Source: Fredinandcohnia aciditolerans (lineage in GTDB: Bacteria; Bacillota; Bacilli; Bacillales; Bacillaceae_L). Taken from it: DNA of 64,000 nt. Of the stretch, positions 7,512-16,550 are shown piece after piece. The position numbers and the translations under genes are program-made. Below the pieces are notes generated by a model. It had not been told where the DNA came from. It saw nothing but the letters and a program-made list of their open reading frames with translations, and did no database searches. How positions within the stretch are numbered: the stretch's first letter is position 1; the number at the start of each line of letters is the position of its first letter. The stretch is from contig QGHH01000025.1 in the NCBI GenBank assembly GCA_003640645.1, positions 1 through 64,000 of the forward strand. Reading direction: 5' to 3'.

Positions 7512-8150
7512 TTATCTTGAACGTTGGCTATAATCGCGTTCGATTTCTTCCTTCCAGCTACGGTCTATTTTCTTCCCGCTGCGCAGATTTGTGACAGCCT
7601 CACTTACCATTTGATAATTCAATTGTGTCCCTTGTTCATCAGCATGATAGTCAACGGCAAAATCCTCATCAATTCCAAATTGTGCAGCTGTTGATACGGC
7701 ATCAATATTCGCACCTAAGAACATGAATTCCCATCCATATTTCTCTTTTTGGTATTGAACCATTTTTTTTATTTTTTCTGCTGTAAATTCACGGCTTGCA
7801 TTTTCCATTCCATCTGTTGTAATTACGAATAGTACTTTTTCAGCTCGTTCATTTTTGCTCGTGTGTTTTTGAACATTGTTTATTTTTTGGATTGTAAAAC
7901 CGATTGCATCTAATAATGCAGTGGTACCACTAACCTCGTAATCTTTTTCAGTGATTGGTGAAATTCCCTTCACATTGATTCGGTCATGCAATAATTCATA
8001 ATGGTGATTAAATAAAACTGTGGTGACAAAAGCTTCCCCTTCTGCCTTCTTTTGTTTCTTAAGCATTGAATTGTAACCACCAATTGTATCAGCTTCAAGT
8101 CCTGCCATGGATCCACTCTTATCTAAAATAAACACTAATTCTGTTTTCAT
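7512..8150 (-). CDS. VWA-domain protein (TerY-like)
   Basis: A 212-residue cytoplasmic protein made almost only of a von Willebrand factor A domain. The MIDAS metal site is D10-x-S12-x-S14 in FILDKSGSM, with the T of SGTTALLDAIG and the D of VITTDGMENAS as further ligands. No signal peptide or membrane segment is present. It follows the macro-domain gene on the same strand with an 83-bp gap. VWA proteins of this type are often found with stress (Ter-like) or ADP-ribose-linked genes; the pairing here is suggestive only. Confidence 0.82.
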   Translation of the reverse strand: MKTELVFILDKSGSMAGLEADTIGGYNSMLKKQKKAEGEAFVTTVLFNHHYELLHDRINVKGISPITEKDYEVSGTTALLDAIGFTIQKINNVQKHTSKNERAEKVLFVITTDGMENASREFTAEKIKKMVQYQKEKYGWEFMFLGANIDAVSTAAQFGIDEDFAVDYHADEQGTQLNYQMVSEAVTNLRSGKKIDRSWKEEIERDYSQRSR

Positions 8151-8201
8151 CTGTTATCCTCCGTTCAAATTTGATTACATGGTAAGGATAACAAGATTAA
8201 G

Positions 8202-8241
8202 AACAGTGCAGGTCGCTTCAAAAGCGACATTTTTTATGCAC
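8202..8241. other. Hairpin between the macro-domain and VWA genes
   Basis: GTCGCTT and AAGCGAC form a 7-bp stem with a 2-nt-level loop, followed on the plus strand by ATTTTTTA. An outer GTGCA/TGCAC pair extends it. On the plus strand it would be a terminator facing the minus-strand genes. On the minus strand it is a structured linker inside the presumed two-gene transcript. Confidence 0.5.
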
Positions 8242-9247
8242 CTAATAACGGTTGATCGAACATAAATAAAGCTTCATTGATTTCATGAATATTATATTTT
8301 GCTTGTTTAATAAAGAATTCAATAATAATGTCAAATTTGCTACTATGGGTCAATGTGTAACCAGCAGCGGACAATAAATGAATGGTTTCTTCAACATCCA
8401 ATTGTAATGCAATCGCAAAGGCTATAGCTGTTTTCTTTTTAGGGGTGTAACCAGCATCCTTACGGATTTTAGAGAACAATCGACGATCAATATTTGCTCG
8501 CTTATACGTTTGGGCATCAGTCAATCCTCTTTCATCGATTAAGCGAAGAAGTCTTTCGGAAAATGATTCTTCTATTTGGTTGACGATATCAGCTAAACTG
8601 CTATCGACCTGAAGGCTTTCTTCGATTTCGTAGAGTTCGAGTTCGTCCGTTTCCTTCATTGGTTCAGCATGATAGATTTCTATGTTTCTAGTACGGCTAA
8701 ATGTCGCTTCTATTTCCTCTACATAATATTCGTCTATATACTGATTTATGGAAGCAAACAGCTTTTTACTAACACCAAATGATGCTTTATCAAAAACGAC
8801 GAGATAGACAACCATCTCGTGGTCCATCAAAAATGAGCTAATCGTCGATACCGCGATTTGCAGAGCCTCCTCCTTTGGGTAACCATAGATGCCTGTTGAT
8901 ATCAGTGGAAATGCGACGGATTTGCATTTATGCTGATAAGCAAGTTCCAATGATTGTATATAAGAGGACTGTAAGAGCTTTGCCTCGTTCTTAGAACCCC
9001 CCTGCCAAATCGGACCAGGAGTATGGATGATATATTTTGCAGGCAGCATAAAAGCATCAGTGATAACTGCATTTCCTACCGGGCAGTTACCAATTTCATC
9101 ACAAGCAGTTTGGAGTTCTTCAGCACCAGCAGCACGAAATATCGCACCACACACACCCCCACCCATCTTCAGCTCTGTGTTCGCGGCATTCACTATCGCA
9201 TCAACTTTCATCCTCGTAATATCATTCCGAACAATCTCCAAAGGCAT
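8234..9247 (-). CDS. Macro-domain (ADP-ribose/O-acetyl-ADP-ribose deacetylase-like) protein with C-terminal HTH-like region
   Basis: The start is the ATG at 9247 (MPLEIVRNDITRM), not the upstream extension of the frame, because an AAAGGAG site lies just upstream and the extension covers a palindromic repeat. This gives 337 residues. The first 170 form a macro domain with IVNAANTELKMGGGVCGAIF as the ligand loop and FPLISTGIYGYP as the second loop, as in YmdB-type deacetylases. The C-terminal half (about 240-337) contains TYKRANIDRRLFSKIRKD, which looks like a helix-turn-helix, then KKKTAIAFAIALQLDVEE. It may bind ADP-ribose derivatives and nucleic acid. The VWA gene follows. Confidence 0.85.
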   Translation of the reverse strand: MPLEIVRNDITRMKVDAIVNAANTELKMGGGVCGAIFRAAGAEELQTACDEIGNCPVGNAVITDAFMLPAKYIIHTPGPIWQGGSKNEAKLLQSSYIQSLELAYQHKCKSVAFPLISTGIYGYPKEEALQIAVSTISSFLMDHEMVVYLVVFDKASFGVSKKLFASINQYIDEYYVEEIEATFSRTRNIEIYHAEPMKETDELELYEIEESLQVDSSLADIVNQIEESFSERLLRLIDERGLTDAQTYKRANIDRRLFSKIRKDAGYTPKKKTAIAFAIALQLDVEETIHLLSAAGYTLTHSSKFDIIIEFFIKQAKYNIHEINEALFMFDQPLLGA

Positions 9248-9282
9248 GAGTATCTGCTCCTTTCTCTTGGTAAGCGGTTTGT

Positions 9283-9352
9283 GGGTCACGGGGACAGGTC
9301 CATTGTCCCAATAAATAAAAAATGGGACGAGGTACCTGTCCCTCTGTCCCAT
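9283..9352. repeat. GGGACAGG palindromic element, two hairpins
   Basis: GGGGACAGGTCCATTGTCCC is followed by an AT-rich linker and then GGGACGAGGTACCTGTCCC with a trailing TGTCCC. The halves are near inverted copies. It lies between the macro gene start and the end of the lyase gene. Confidence 0.85.
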
Positions 9353-9368
9353 TATTTTACTATAAATG

Positions 9369-12300
9369 TTATTCCTTAGGCAGTAGTTGTATTTCCATTG
9401 GCTCTGCGTCTTTGCTATCAAATTCTATGACGGTTTGTCCATTGGTAGCGGATATGATACGAATTCGGGCATCGGTTGTTCCTAACTGCCATTCACCTTC
9501 AATCGTTATCCTCATTTGCTTCATCTTACTTTCGGAATGGCGCCAAGTACGTGAATAAATACTTACTTCTTTTTGAACGCCATTTTCATCATATTGGTCC
9601 TCTTCAATCCCTTCATAGAGACGTAGATCAGGATCGACAGCACTTAAGATAAGCTTATCGCCTGCAAATTTTGTCATTACCATAGATGGAGTATCAACTG
9701 CTTTCACAATTCCATGCTCTACAGCATGATTAACCTCAAATAAGGCATATCCAGTGATTCCAGTTGCTTGGTCATGGACAATATGTGCATTCCGGTCTTG
9801 TTGTAGAACATGATAAGGAGCTTGATCAGCGTTTTCCATGGCCTTCGCAAACGCCTTTATTTCATCAACTTCTGTTTTCACCAGGACAGCATATTGATAT
9901 TTTCCATCTTTAGGTGCATGACCATGATCAAGCCATGCTGTTGAGAAGGTTCCTGATGTATCCGAACCATCTTTTTGATCCTTAGAGTGCTGATCTGATC
10001 GACTAACTGCAAGTGTTTGTCCTGCAGGTACATAGAATCCATTCTCTTTATTATCAATTATCCATGCATCATCTGAGAGAGTAAGTTTTTCCCGGTAAGG
10101 AAATTCAGTAATCTCCCCTGTCGATGACATCCAAACTGGTTCAGTGTTTGCTTGCATATGATTTTGGAAAAGCGTAGTTTCTGTTGGATACTCACTACTC
10201 TCATTCTCAATGTCAGAGCCAAGAGCAACAATTCGATTGTCAAAAAAGAAATAAGATTTTCGCGCACGATGAGTCCCATCATATTTTGGATGCTCATGAA
10301 GTTTCATCGCAAACATGCCGTTTTGTCCCTGTAAGCTGAGGCTTCCGGAATAGGTTTCATCAGATAACAACATTTCCTCAAATCCACTAAATTTGTCAAC
10401 GTTTCGTACATCTGAACGTAATTTATCAAATGGTAAATGAATTGTCGTTGTTCCTGGCCAACGATTCCAATCCCAACCTTCTTGGACATAACCACTATCT
10501 TTGTGATTATATGAACCCATTATCTGCATTTGCCCATAAGACATATATCGGCCATATAGATTGGCGTTTTGATAGGTTTCATTTCCCCATAAATATCTAC
10601 TATAGCCTTTAACCCCTGCAAGCCAATCATCTCGTCTGTGGATACCAAGATTTGCATAGTTCATCGACCAAAATCCATTTGGATCTGCCTCTGCTGCAAC
10701 TCCTACCTTCTTGAACTCACGTACCGTGGCATCCTCCTTATCAGCAAGTCTCAAATATGCAGCAGCAACCTCTCGATCAATTTCCTCTTTTCCATCAGGT
10801 GTTCCTGCTAATGCCATATATCTATAAGGCGGCAAGACCAAGCCTTGGGTTCCAGTTGGGTGGCGACCCGCAACGCTAATTAACCATTGCGTTTTATTCG
10901 AATATAAACGCATCGACAGCAAGGCCTTTTTCAGTGTCTCATGAGCATCTTCTGCAACTCTAAATGGAGAATTTGAAAGAACATACATGATCGGAGTAAC
11001 ACCTTTGAATGCATCATTCGCATATGCAGGATAATGATTCGCATGATGAAAAGCAGAGCCATCCTTCTTAAATGCAGCATCTAACCCTTTCGCCGGTCGA
11101 AGTCCTTGAGATAGCCAAGCTGAAAAACTCTCCATATCTCGTATCTTCTCTACCGTATCCTCTTGAACTAGAATACTAGCAAGCATACCATTCAGGGTTG
11201 TGTTTAAGATATCAATATTCCCTACTACTTCTTCCTCGGGAGTATATATTTTTCCTGCACCACTTAACCAAAATAATGCTTTTTGGGTTCTGTCTAGTCG
11301 CTCAGCTTCACGTAACACGTCACGCATAAGAAAAGCGGAAGTATAGAATCCACGAATATTATAACCAAGGTGATGCATAGTTCCCTGTGAACTGCCATCG
11401 TTCCACCCTTGATCTGCTAAATGATCTACTAAATCGATATACATGGTCTTTAGTTCATTTTTTTGATTATCGTCCTCTGTAGAGAGGTACGCATTCGCTA
11501 CTACTTGCATAAAATCAGTGTATTTTCTAAGGTCAATTGTATTGTTTAAGTTTTTGAAGTCCTCTTTTAATGGTGCAGGAATTTGGTCAAAATGCGGCAT
11601 AAACAAGGAGCCCCCACGGATACTTCCTTCATCGCTTCGTTTGATGCCAAATGTGGCAAATTCACCACGAATATCATTTAGTAGTGACTCTGTTACTTTT
11701 TGCTTTTTAAAAACTAGTTCTGTAAACTTCTCTTCAATAGCTCGAATACCTGCTATTGCAGAATCAGAAACTTCTGATTGAGGTTCTGGTGGTGTTAATC
11801 TCGAATAGTGCAACAAGCCGAGCCAGTGACTATTTGCGGCTTCCATAACAGCTGGATTCACAATCGGTACTTGCCGGTCTGGTGTGTGATGACGTGGATC
11901 AAGAGGTGTGGAGAGCATCATCGAGTCAAAATATAATGTGCCTGAATTAGATTCTGGTGCTACAATTGTCATCCGATTCATTTGAGGATGTGGCGTCCCC
12001 TCCATATCACGTTCAAAGGAAACCCAAGCAGTACGCCAGCCTGTAAAATTTAGATCCATTTCAAACCAGCTATCCACCTTATTTCCTCTACCAAATTGGA
12101 AGGTAGCAACATCATTTACGGGTTTTTCATTATAAACCCAGACAACAAAGGTATCGATCGATTGGTCCTGATTATTTTCAACATACGGTTTGAAGTTAAT
12201 TTTTTCTTTTACTGTGAGTTTTGAACCATTCTGAAATTTCCATTTCAATGCCTGTCGTCCATCCTTCGAATGCTCATCTGTGGTTTCAAGTGTTCCTTCT

Positions 12301-12611
12301 TTGGAAGTAAAGGTCTTAGGGACACCATCTTCGAACAAAAATAATGGAATCCCGAGTGCTTTAGCATCCTGCTCCATCTGGTAAGCCCTTTTTACTATAT
12401 CCTCTTGTTTTGATTCCTCCTGAATCATTTCCGCATGTACCTTTGACATCTGTGGTTGTGGCTCAAGGACGACAAGTGGCATCGCCAAAGTAGCTGTTAA
12501 CGATAACGCGATGATTTTTTTCCCATACCCTCCCTTTGTTAAGGTAGGTTCTGTTAGCTTGTCTATTTCTCGCTGAAACTGTCCCTGGTGGTCATTCTTT
12601 GATTTCTTCAC
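9369..12611 (-). CDS. Secreted polysaccharide lyase family 8, chondroitin ABC lyase-like
   Basis: A 1080-residue exported enzyme that should cleave uronic-acid-containing polysaccharides by beta-elimination. A hydrophobic export signal covers about residues 31-60 (KIIALSLTATLAMPLVVL) after an unusually long, charged N-terminus. The N-terminal carbohydrate-binding lyase domain follows, then an alpha/alpha toroid. The catalytic region HHANHYPAYANDAF lies near residue 520 (His and Tyr), and WNRWPGTTTIHLPF near 715 starts the beta-sandwich part. The block GIHRRDDWLAGVKGYSRYLW is typical of family 8. The length and NRW.GTTT motif favour chondroitin/dermatan lyase relatives over hyaluronate or xanthan lyases. 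The start is GTG at 12611 with GGGGAGAG upstream. No sulfatases are next to it, so the natural substrate may be another glycan. Confidence 0.85.
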   Translation of the reverse strand: MKKSKNDHQGQFQREIDKLTEPTLTKGGYGKKIIALSLTATLAMPLVVLEPQPQMSKVHAEMIQEESKQEDIVKRAYQMEQDAKALGIPLFLFEDGVPKTFTSKEGTLETTDEHSKDGRQALKWKFQNGSKLTVKEKINFKPYVENNQDQSIDTFVVWVYNEKPVNDVATFQFGRGNKVDSWFEMDLNFTGWRTAWVSFERDMEGTPHPQMNRMTIVAPESNSGTLYFDSMMLSTPLDPRHHTPDRQVPIVNPAVMEAANSHWLGLLHYSRLTPPEPQSEVSDSAIAGIRAIEEKFTELVFKKQKVTESLLNDIRGEFATFGIKRSDEGSIRGGSLFMPHFDQIPAPLKEDFKNLNNTIDLRKYTDFMQVVANAYLSTEDDNQKNELKTMYIDLVDHLADQGWNDGSSQGTMHHLGYNIRGFYTSAFLMRDVLREAERLDRTQKALFWLSGAGKIYTPEEEVVGNIDILNTTLNGMLASILVQEDTVEKIRDMESFSAWLSQGLRPAKGLDAAFKKDGSAFHHANHYPAYANDAFKGVTPIMYVLSNSPFRVAEDAHETLKKALLSMRLYSNKTQWLISVAGRHPTGTQGLVLPPYRYMALAGTPDGKEEIDREVAAAYLRLADKEDATVREFKKVGVAAEADPNGFWSMNYANLGIHRRDDWLAGVKGYSRYLWGNETYQNANLYGRYMSYGQMQIMGSYNHKDSGYVQEGWDWNRWPGTTTIHLPFDKLRSDVRNVDKFSGFEEMLLSDETYSGSLSLQGQNGMFAMKLHEHPKYDGTHRARKSYFFFDNRIVALGSDIENESSEYPTETTLFQNHMQANTEPVWMSSTGEITEFPYREKLTLSDDAWIIDNKENGFYVPAGQTLAVSRSDQHSKDQKDGSDTSGTFSTAWLDHGHAPKDGKYQYAVLVKTEVDEIKAFAKAMENADQAPYHVLQQDRNAHIVHDQATGITGYALFEVNHAVEHGIVKAVDTPSMVMTKFAGDKLILSAVDPDLRLYEGIEEDQYDENGVQKEVSIYSRTWRHSESKMKQMRITIEGEWQLGTTDARIRIISATNGQTVIEFDSKDAEPMEIQLLPKE

Positions 12612-12742
12612 CCATACTCTCCCCTTTCAACGCTAATTTGTAAAACGCTTACATTCCTTAATGTTAATTAAAAAGGAAAATAAAAAAAGGTGAAAAGATT
12701 ATACCCCCGCCAAAAAGAATGGGTATATATTCCTACAATGAT

Positions 12743-12792
12743 AAAAAAATAAGGACAAGGAATCCCAACCTATGGAATGGGCTCCCTGTCCT
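12743..12792 (-). terminator. Intrinsic terminator after the 296-residue gene
   Basis: On the minus strand AGGACAGGGA pairs with TTCCTTGTCCT around a second GCCC/TGGG stem, followed by TATTTTTTTA. It begins 2 bp after the stop codon at 12794. Confidence 0.85.
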
Positions 12793-12793
12793 A

Positions 12794-13684
12794 TTAATAG
12801 ATTTCTTTTTCAAAGCTATCTCCGTTACTATATTCGACTTTCATCACTAGTCTGATATTTTCATATTGTTCAACTTGATGGATGTTGAAAAAACGTTCAC
12901 TATATTCTGGTGAGTTTTCTTTAACCATTTGCAATTCTTCTTCTCCAATTAAGGTATCTCCCTTATATTTTAGAAGGGTTGCTTTTTCTACATATACAGA
13001 TTTTTCATCAATCTGATAATTAATTAACGTAATATCTAATTTTGATTTAAAAATATGAACATCTGTCTGGATAATTCCGTAATAACTCGTTCTCATATCC
13101 CCTAAAAATTCATTCTGAATCACGCTACTTTTTACTAAATCATCATCAGAAACCGTTACATAAAAATGAATCATATCATTCCCATCAATAGCTTCTTTTT
13201 CTGATGCCTCTTCACTGTGATAGGAATCTGAAGTAATCAGTCCAACATGCCATTGCGGCTCTTTATCAAATCTAAAAGGTACTTTTACCTGAAAAAGACC
13301 ATTTTGCATTTCATTTGCCGGGAGAGCTTTATATTCCTCACTCTCACCAAAGGTGTAATGAAACACAACGTCTGAATTTTTTTGTAACTCCTTGACCTGC
13401 CAATTAAAAATTGCATTCACTTGGCCATTTGTTAATGCGTTGTTATCAATCTCCATCGTAACCGTACTAATCCAGCTCTGTTCATTCTTAAATTCTTCTA
13501 AAGCACTGTACACCTGACTTGCCTGCCCATCAATACTAGAGATAATATCATGTTGAAAGTTAGAAATATTTTTTACCTGCCCCTCAAGCTGATTCACTTT
13601 CGATACTAATATAAAATTCAACACCAAACTCCCCACCAAAGCCAGCACTACAAAAATCCTAAAATTTCGCTCGATCCCCATCAT
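12794..13684 (-). CDS. Membrane-anchored extracytoplasmic protein, unknown function
   Basis: I do not recognise this 296-residue protein. It has one N-terminal membrane anchor (about residues 8-28, FRIFVVLALVGSLVLNFIL). A short coiled-coil-like stretch follows (KVNQLEGQVKNISNFQHDI). The rest is a predicted extracytoplasmic body rich in beta-strand-like segments (VVFHYTFGESEEYKAL, GLFQVKVPFRFDKEPQWHVGL). The repeated NxxVxFxW-like pattern suggests immunoglobulin-like or similar beta domains, but that is inference. It has its own terminator and lies upstream of the lyase on the same strand, and divergent from uvsE. It may be a cell-surface or sensory protein. Confidence 0.6.
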   Translation of the reverse strand: MMGIERNFRIFVVLALVGSLVLNFILVSKVNQLEGQVKNISNFQHDIISSIDGQASQVYSALEEFKNEQSWISTVTMEIDNNALTNGQVNAIFNWQVKELQKNSDVVFHYTFGESEEYKALPANEMQNGLFQVKVPFRFDKEPQWHVGLITSDSYHSEEASEKEAIDGNDMIHFYVTVSDDDLVKSSVIQNEFLGDMRTSYYGIIQTDVHIFKSKLDITLINYQIDEKSVYVEKATLLKYKGDTLIGEEELQMVKENSPEYSERFFNIHQVEQYENIRLVMKVEYSNGDSFEKEIY

Positions 13685-13753
13685 CTCCCCATAAAAAATA
13701 GAAACTTCCGCATAATAACATCATATTCTCCTTACATTAAATATAACAAAATT

Positions 13754-13819
13754 CTGGGACACAGGGACAGGTCCCTTGTCCCACTGCAAATAAAAAAGGG
13801 ACTGGGGAATCCCCGTTCC
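13754..13819. repeat. GGGACAGG palindromic element
   Basis: GGGACACAGGGACAGGTCCC with TTGTCCC, an AT-rich linker, then a degenerate second hairpin GGGACTGGGGAATCCCCGTTCC. It sits in the divergent gap before the first uvsE gene, immediately ahead of its ribosome binding region. Confidence 0.8.
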
Positions 13820-13833
13820 AAAAGAGGGTAAAA

Positions 13834-14787
13834 ATGAAAATTCGTTTTGGTTATGTGGCAAATGCATTAGGTTTATGGGATTCAAGTCCTTCTAAATCAT
13901 TAACTTTCACACGTTATGCAGCACTTCCTAAAGATGAACGTATGGATAAGCTAAAATTTGTAACCGCACAGAATTTACTCCATACAAAGAGGATTCTGCA
14001 TTATAATATCGCACATGAAATTGAGGTTTACCGGCTTTCAAGCTCACTTGTCCCCTTGGCCACCCACCCTGAGGTCGTGTGGGATTTCATAACTCCCTTT
14101 AAGAATGAATGGGACGAGCTTGGGCGTCTTATCCAACAATTTAATATGAGGGTGAGCTTTCACCCGAATCAGTTCACCCTTTTTACAAGTCCAAGAGATG
14201 AAGTCACGACTAACGCTGTAAGTGATATGGAATTCCATTTCAAGATGCTTAAAGCATTAGATGCGCTTGATAAAGGAGTTCTTAATATACATATTGGTGG
14301 AGCGTATGGTGATAAGGAAACATCATTATCGCGTTTTCATCAAAACCTAAAACAACTACCAATTGAAATAAAAAAACAAATGACACTTGAAAATGATGAT
14401 AAAACCTATAATGTAGAAGAAACTCTGATTACCTGTGAAGAAGAAAATATTCCAATGGTCCTCGATTACCATCACTATATGGCAAATACGGGAGATCTCG
14501 ACCTCCCTCTTTATTTAGAACGTATTTTCAATACTTGGAATGACCGGCCGACTGTACCAAAAGTGCATATTTCTTCACCTAAATCAGATAATGCCTACCG
14601 TTCACATGCTGATTTTGTGTCATTAGACTTTATCATGCCTTTTTTAAAAATGGCTAAGGAGCTTGATGAAGATTTCGATATCATGATCGAAGCGAAGCAA
14701 AAAAACCTTGCCATGCACAAACTTGTTGAAGAAATATCGAAAATTAGAGGAGTAAAGCGAACATCTAGTTCAACAGTGGAGTGGTAG
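13834..14787 (+). CDS. uvsE: UV damage endonuclease UvsE, first copy
   Basis: A 317-residue UVDE-family enzyme (TIM-barrel, metal-dependent) that nicks DNA 5' of UV photoproducts as an alternative to nucleotide excision repair. The metal-binding blocks are all present in order: SFHPNQF, NIHIGG, TLENDD, MVLDYHHY, KVHISSPK and IMIEAKQK. The N-terminus RFGYVANALGLWDSSPSKS is typical. The start has GAGGG upstream at the end of a repeat. A second uvsE follows 53 bp downstream in the same direction, so they probably form one transcript. Both copies look intact. Confidence 0.93.
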   Translation: MKIRFGYVANALGLWDSSPSKSLTFTRYAALPKDERMDKLKFVTAQNLLHTKRILHYNIAHEIEVYRLSSSLVPLATHPEVVWDFITPFKNEWDELGRLIQQFNMRVSFHPNQFTLFTSPRDEVTTNAVSDMEFHFKMLKALDALDKGVLNIHIGGAYGDKETSLSRFHQNLKQLPIEIKKQMTLENDDKTYNVEETLITCEEENIPMVLDYHHYMANTGDLDLPLYLERIFNTWNDRPTVPKVHISSPKSDNAYRSHADFVSLDFIMPFLKMAKELDEDFDIMIEAKQKNLAMHKLVEEISKIRGVKRTSSSTVEW

Positions 14788-14840
14788 GGACTAACCATCC
14801 CCTTGTCTCACTAGTAAACATGAAGAAATATGTGAGGTGA

Positions 14841-15812
14841 ATGATTGTGACAAAGGTACGTCTTGGCTACGTGGCAATGAGTACAGAACTTAAGAATGCT
14901 TCCCCTTCAAAAACAATGACATTTGCCCAATTTCAAAAAATTGAGGACCGAGAGGCAGCGATACGCAAATTGGAGCGGATTGCCCTTTCCAATTTACAAA
15001 ATACACTTAGACTACTAAAGCATAATGCGGCATCTGACATTCATTTTTACCGGCTTACCTCTCGACTCATTCCTTTAGCCAATCATGAAGAATTGCTTGA
15101 TTGGAATTATATGAAACCATTAAAGGCAAGCCTACGTGAAATAGGAGATTTTATTAAAGAACATGATATCCGGGTGGATTTTCATCCAGATCACTTTGTT
15201 CTGATTAATTCTCCTCAAGTGGACATTCTTAAAAATTCAGTGCGCACCCTAAAGCTCCACTATCTTCTCTTAAGAGCTATGAGGCTAGATCCTACTCATC
15301 GTTGTGTTATGCATGTCGGAGGCAATTATAAAGAAACCGATGTTTCGCTTGAACGTTTTATTACCAATTGGATGGAGGTTCCGGCAAAAATTCAAAAGAT
15401 GATCATGCTCGAAAATGATGATACATCGTTTACTCTAGAAGATACCCTATACTTATGTGAAAAACTAAATATTCCACTTGTTTTTGATTACCATCATCAT
15501 CTTGCCCACCATGAGAATCCTAATTGGGAAATGCATTGGGATAGGGTTGTGAAAACATGGAAGCATTCACCACTCCCAATCAAAATGCATATTTCAAGTC
15601 CAAAAAGTAAAGAAGCGTTTCGTCATCATTCAGACTTTGTCGATATCGAGTTGTTCTTTACATTTTTAAAAGAAATTAAAGGCAGTGTTCCACAAATCGA
15701 CTGCATGATCGAAGCAAAGAAAAAAGACACAGCACTCTTTCAACTAATGGAAGAAATCAAAACGAGAGATGATGTAGAAATCATCGACGGCTCTTCCTTC
15801 TATTTAAAATAA
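14841..15812 (+). CDS. UV damage endonuclease UvsE, second divergent copy
   Basis: A 323-residue paralogue of the preceding gene. The same ordered metal sites are retained: DFHPDHF, MHVGG, MLENDD, LVFDYHHH, KMHISSPK and CMIEAKKK. Outside these blocks identity to copy one is clearly partial, for example RFGYVANALGLWDSS versus RLGYVAMSTELKNAS. The duplication is therefore old, or one copy was acquired. The start is ATG at 14841 after GTGAGGTG; a nearby GTG three codons in is an alternative. It ends just before a palindromic repeat that separates it from the convergent yugN. Different lesion preferences for the two copies are possible but unproven. Confidence 0.92.
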   Translation: MIVTKVRLGYVAMSTELKNASPSKTMTFAQFQKIEDREAAIRKLERIALSNLQNTLRLLKHNAASDIHFYRLTSRLIPLANHEELLDWNYMKPLKASLREIGDFIKEHDIRVDFHPDHFVLINSPQVDILKNSVRTLKLHYLLLRAMRLDPTHRCVMHVGGNYKETDVSLERFITNWMEVPAKIQKMIMLENDDTSFTLEDTLYLCEKLNIPLVFDYHHHLAHHENPNWEMHWDRVVKTWKHSPLPIKMHISSPKSKEAFRHHSDFVDIELFFTFLKEIKGSVPQIDCMIEAKKKDTALFQLMEEIKTRDDVEIIDGSSFYLK

Positions 15813-15813
15813 T

Positions 15814-15881
15814 TGGGACATAGGGACAGGTCCCTTGTCCCAAAATAAAAATGGGACAGGTAACCTGTCCCTTTCGTCCCA
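15814..15881. repeat. GGGACAGG palindromic element, two hairpins
   Basis: GGGACATAGGGACAGGTCCC with TTGTCCC, an A-rich linker, then GGGACAGGTAACCTGTCCC with TTTCGTCCC. It fills the convergent gap between uvsE copy two and yugN and probably terminates both. Confidence 0.88.
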
Positions 15882-16307
15882 TTACGATACTAAGTCTCTC
15901 ATGGAATTATATATGCGTTCTACTACTTCAACACCCGCTTGTTCCCATCTGCTTTTATCAGATATACGCCCATCCTTATCCAGTGGCTCTTGGAATTGGT
16001 CAAGTCCAGTTGTTGCAGTGACAAATGAGTTTTCATCATGGTCAAGACCAAAATTCACAATATGCTTTATGACATATGGTGTACCAAATTGAATTTGGGC
16101 ACTCGAATGATCCAGCATCCCTTCCACAACGAAAAAAGGAACCCGTAAATAAATCGTTTCTCCGTTTTCACGCGATAATACAGCATCAAACTTTCCTTGA
16201 TCGTATTCAAAATTACTACAAAAACTGCATCCATGGGAATCAAATATATCTCGGACTGCGCCAAAGTTTGCTTTTTTCCCATCGATTACTGAATTTAATG
16301 CAATCAC
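15882..16307 (-). CDS. YugN-like family protein
   Basis: A 141-residue protein matching the Bacillus YugN-like family in layout: an N-terminal IDGKKANFGAVRDIFDSHG region, CSNFEYDQGKFDAVL, then YLRVPFFVVEGMLD, IQFGTPYVIKH and the C-terminal TTGLDQFQEPLDKDG. Function is unknown in the family; no catalytic motif or membrane segment is visible. It sits between the uvsE pair and splAB, which may be only positional. The start (ATG at 16307) follows AGGTG. It is divergent from splA. Confidence 0.8.
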   Translation of the reverse strand: MIALNSVIDGKKANFGAVRDIFDSHGCSFCSNFEYDQGKFDAVLSRENGETIYLRVPFFVVEGMLDHSSAQIQFGTPYVIKHIVNFGLDHDENSFVTATTGLDQFQEPLDKDGRISDKSRWEQAGVEVVERIYNSMRDLVS

Positions 16308-16510
16308 ACTTATTCACCTCTGCTAATCATAGTACTATTGGTAGTATTTTCAAAATGGTAAAGGAACATACATGGTTGCATGAAACCTCTTCTTTTTCCA
16401 TAATCCAACAGACATAACTTTGGGAATGAATAGCAAAAATGAGTAAAAAGGATTTATCCATTTTTTATAAGGACACACGCACAAGTTCGTTGTCCAAGCT
16501 AATACAAATC

Positions 16511-16535
16511 TTGGGACGAAGAATCTCTGTCCCAC
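16511..16535. repeat. Single-hairpin GGGAC element
   Basis: GGGACGAAGAATCTCTGTCCC is a half-length member of the palindromic family. It lies 15 bp before the splA start, so it would be in the splAB leader or promoter region. Confidence 0.65.
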
Positions 16536-16550
16536 TGTAAAGGTGATGTT

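Noticed and set aside
9248-9421. 58-residue N-terminal extension of the macro-domain protein
   Set aside because: It is translated out of a palindromic repeat. The ATG at 9247 has a good ribosome binding site and matches the family start.
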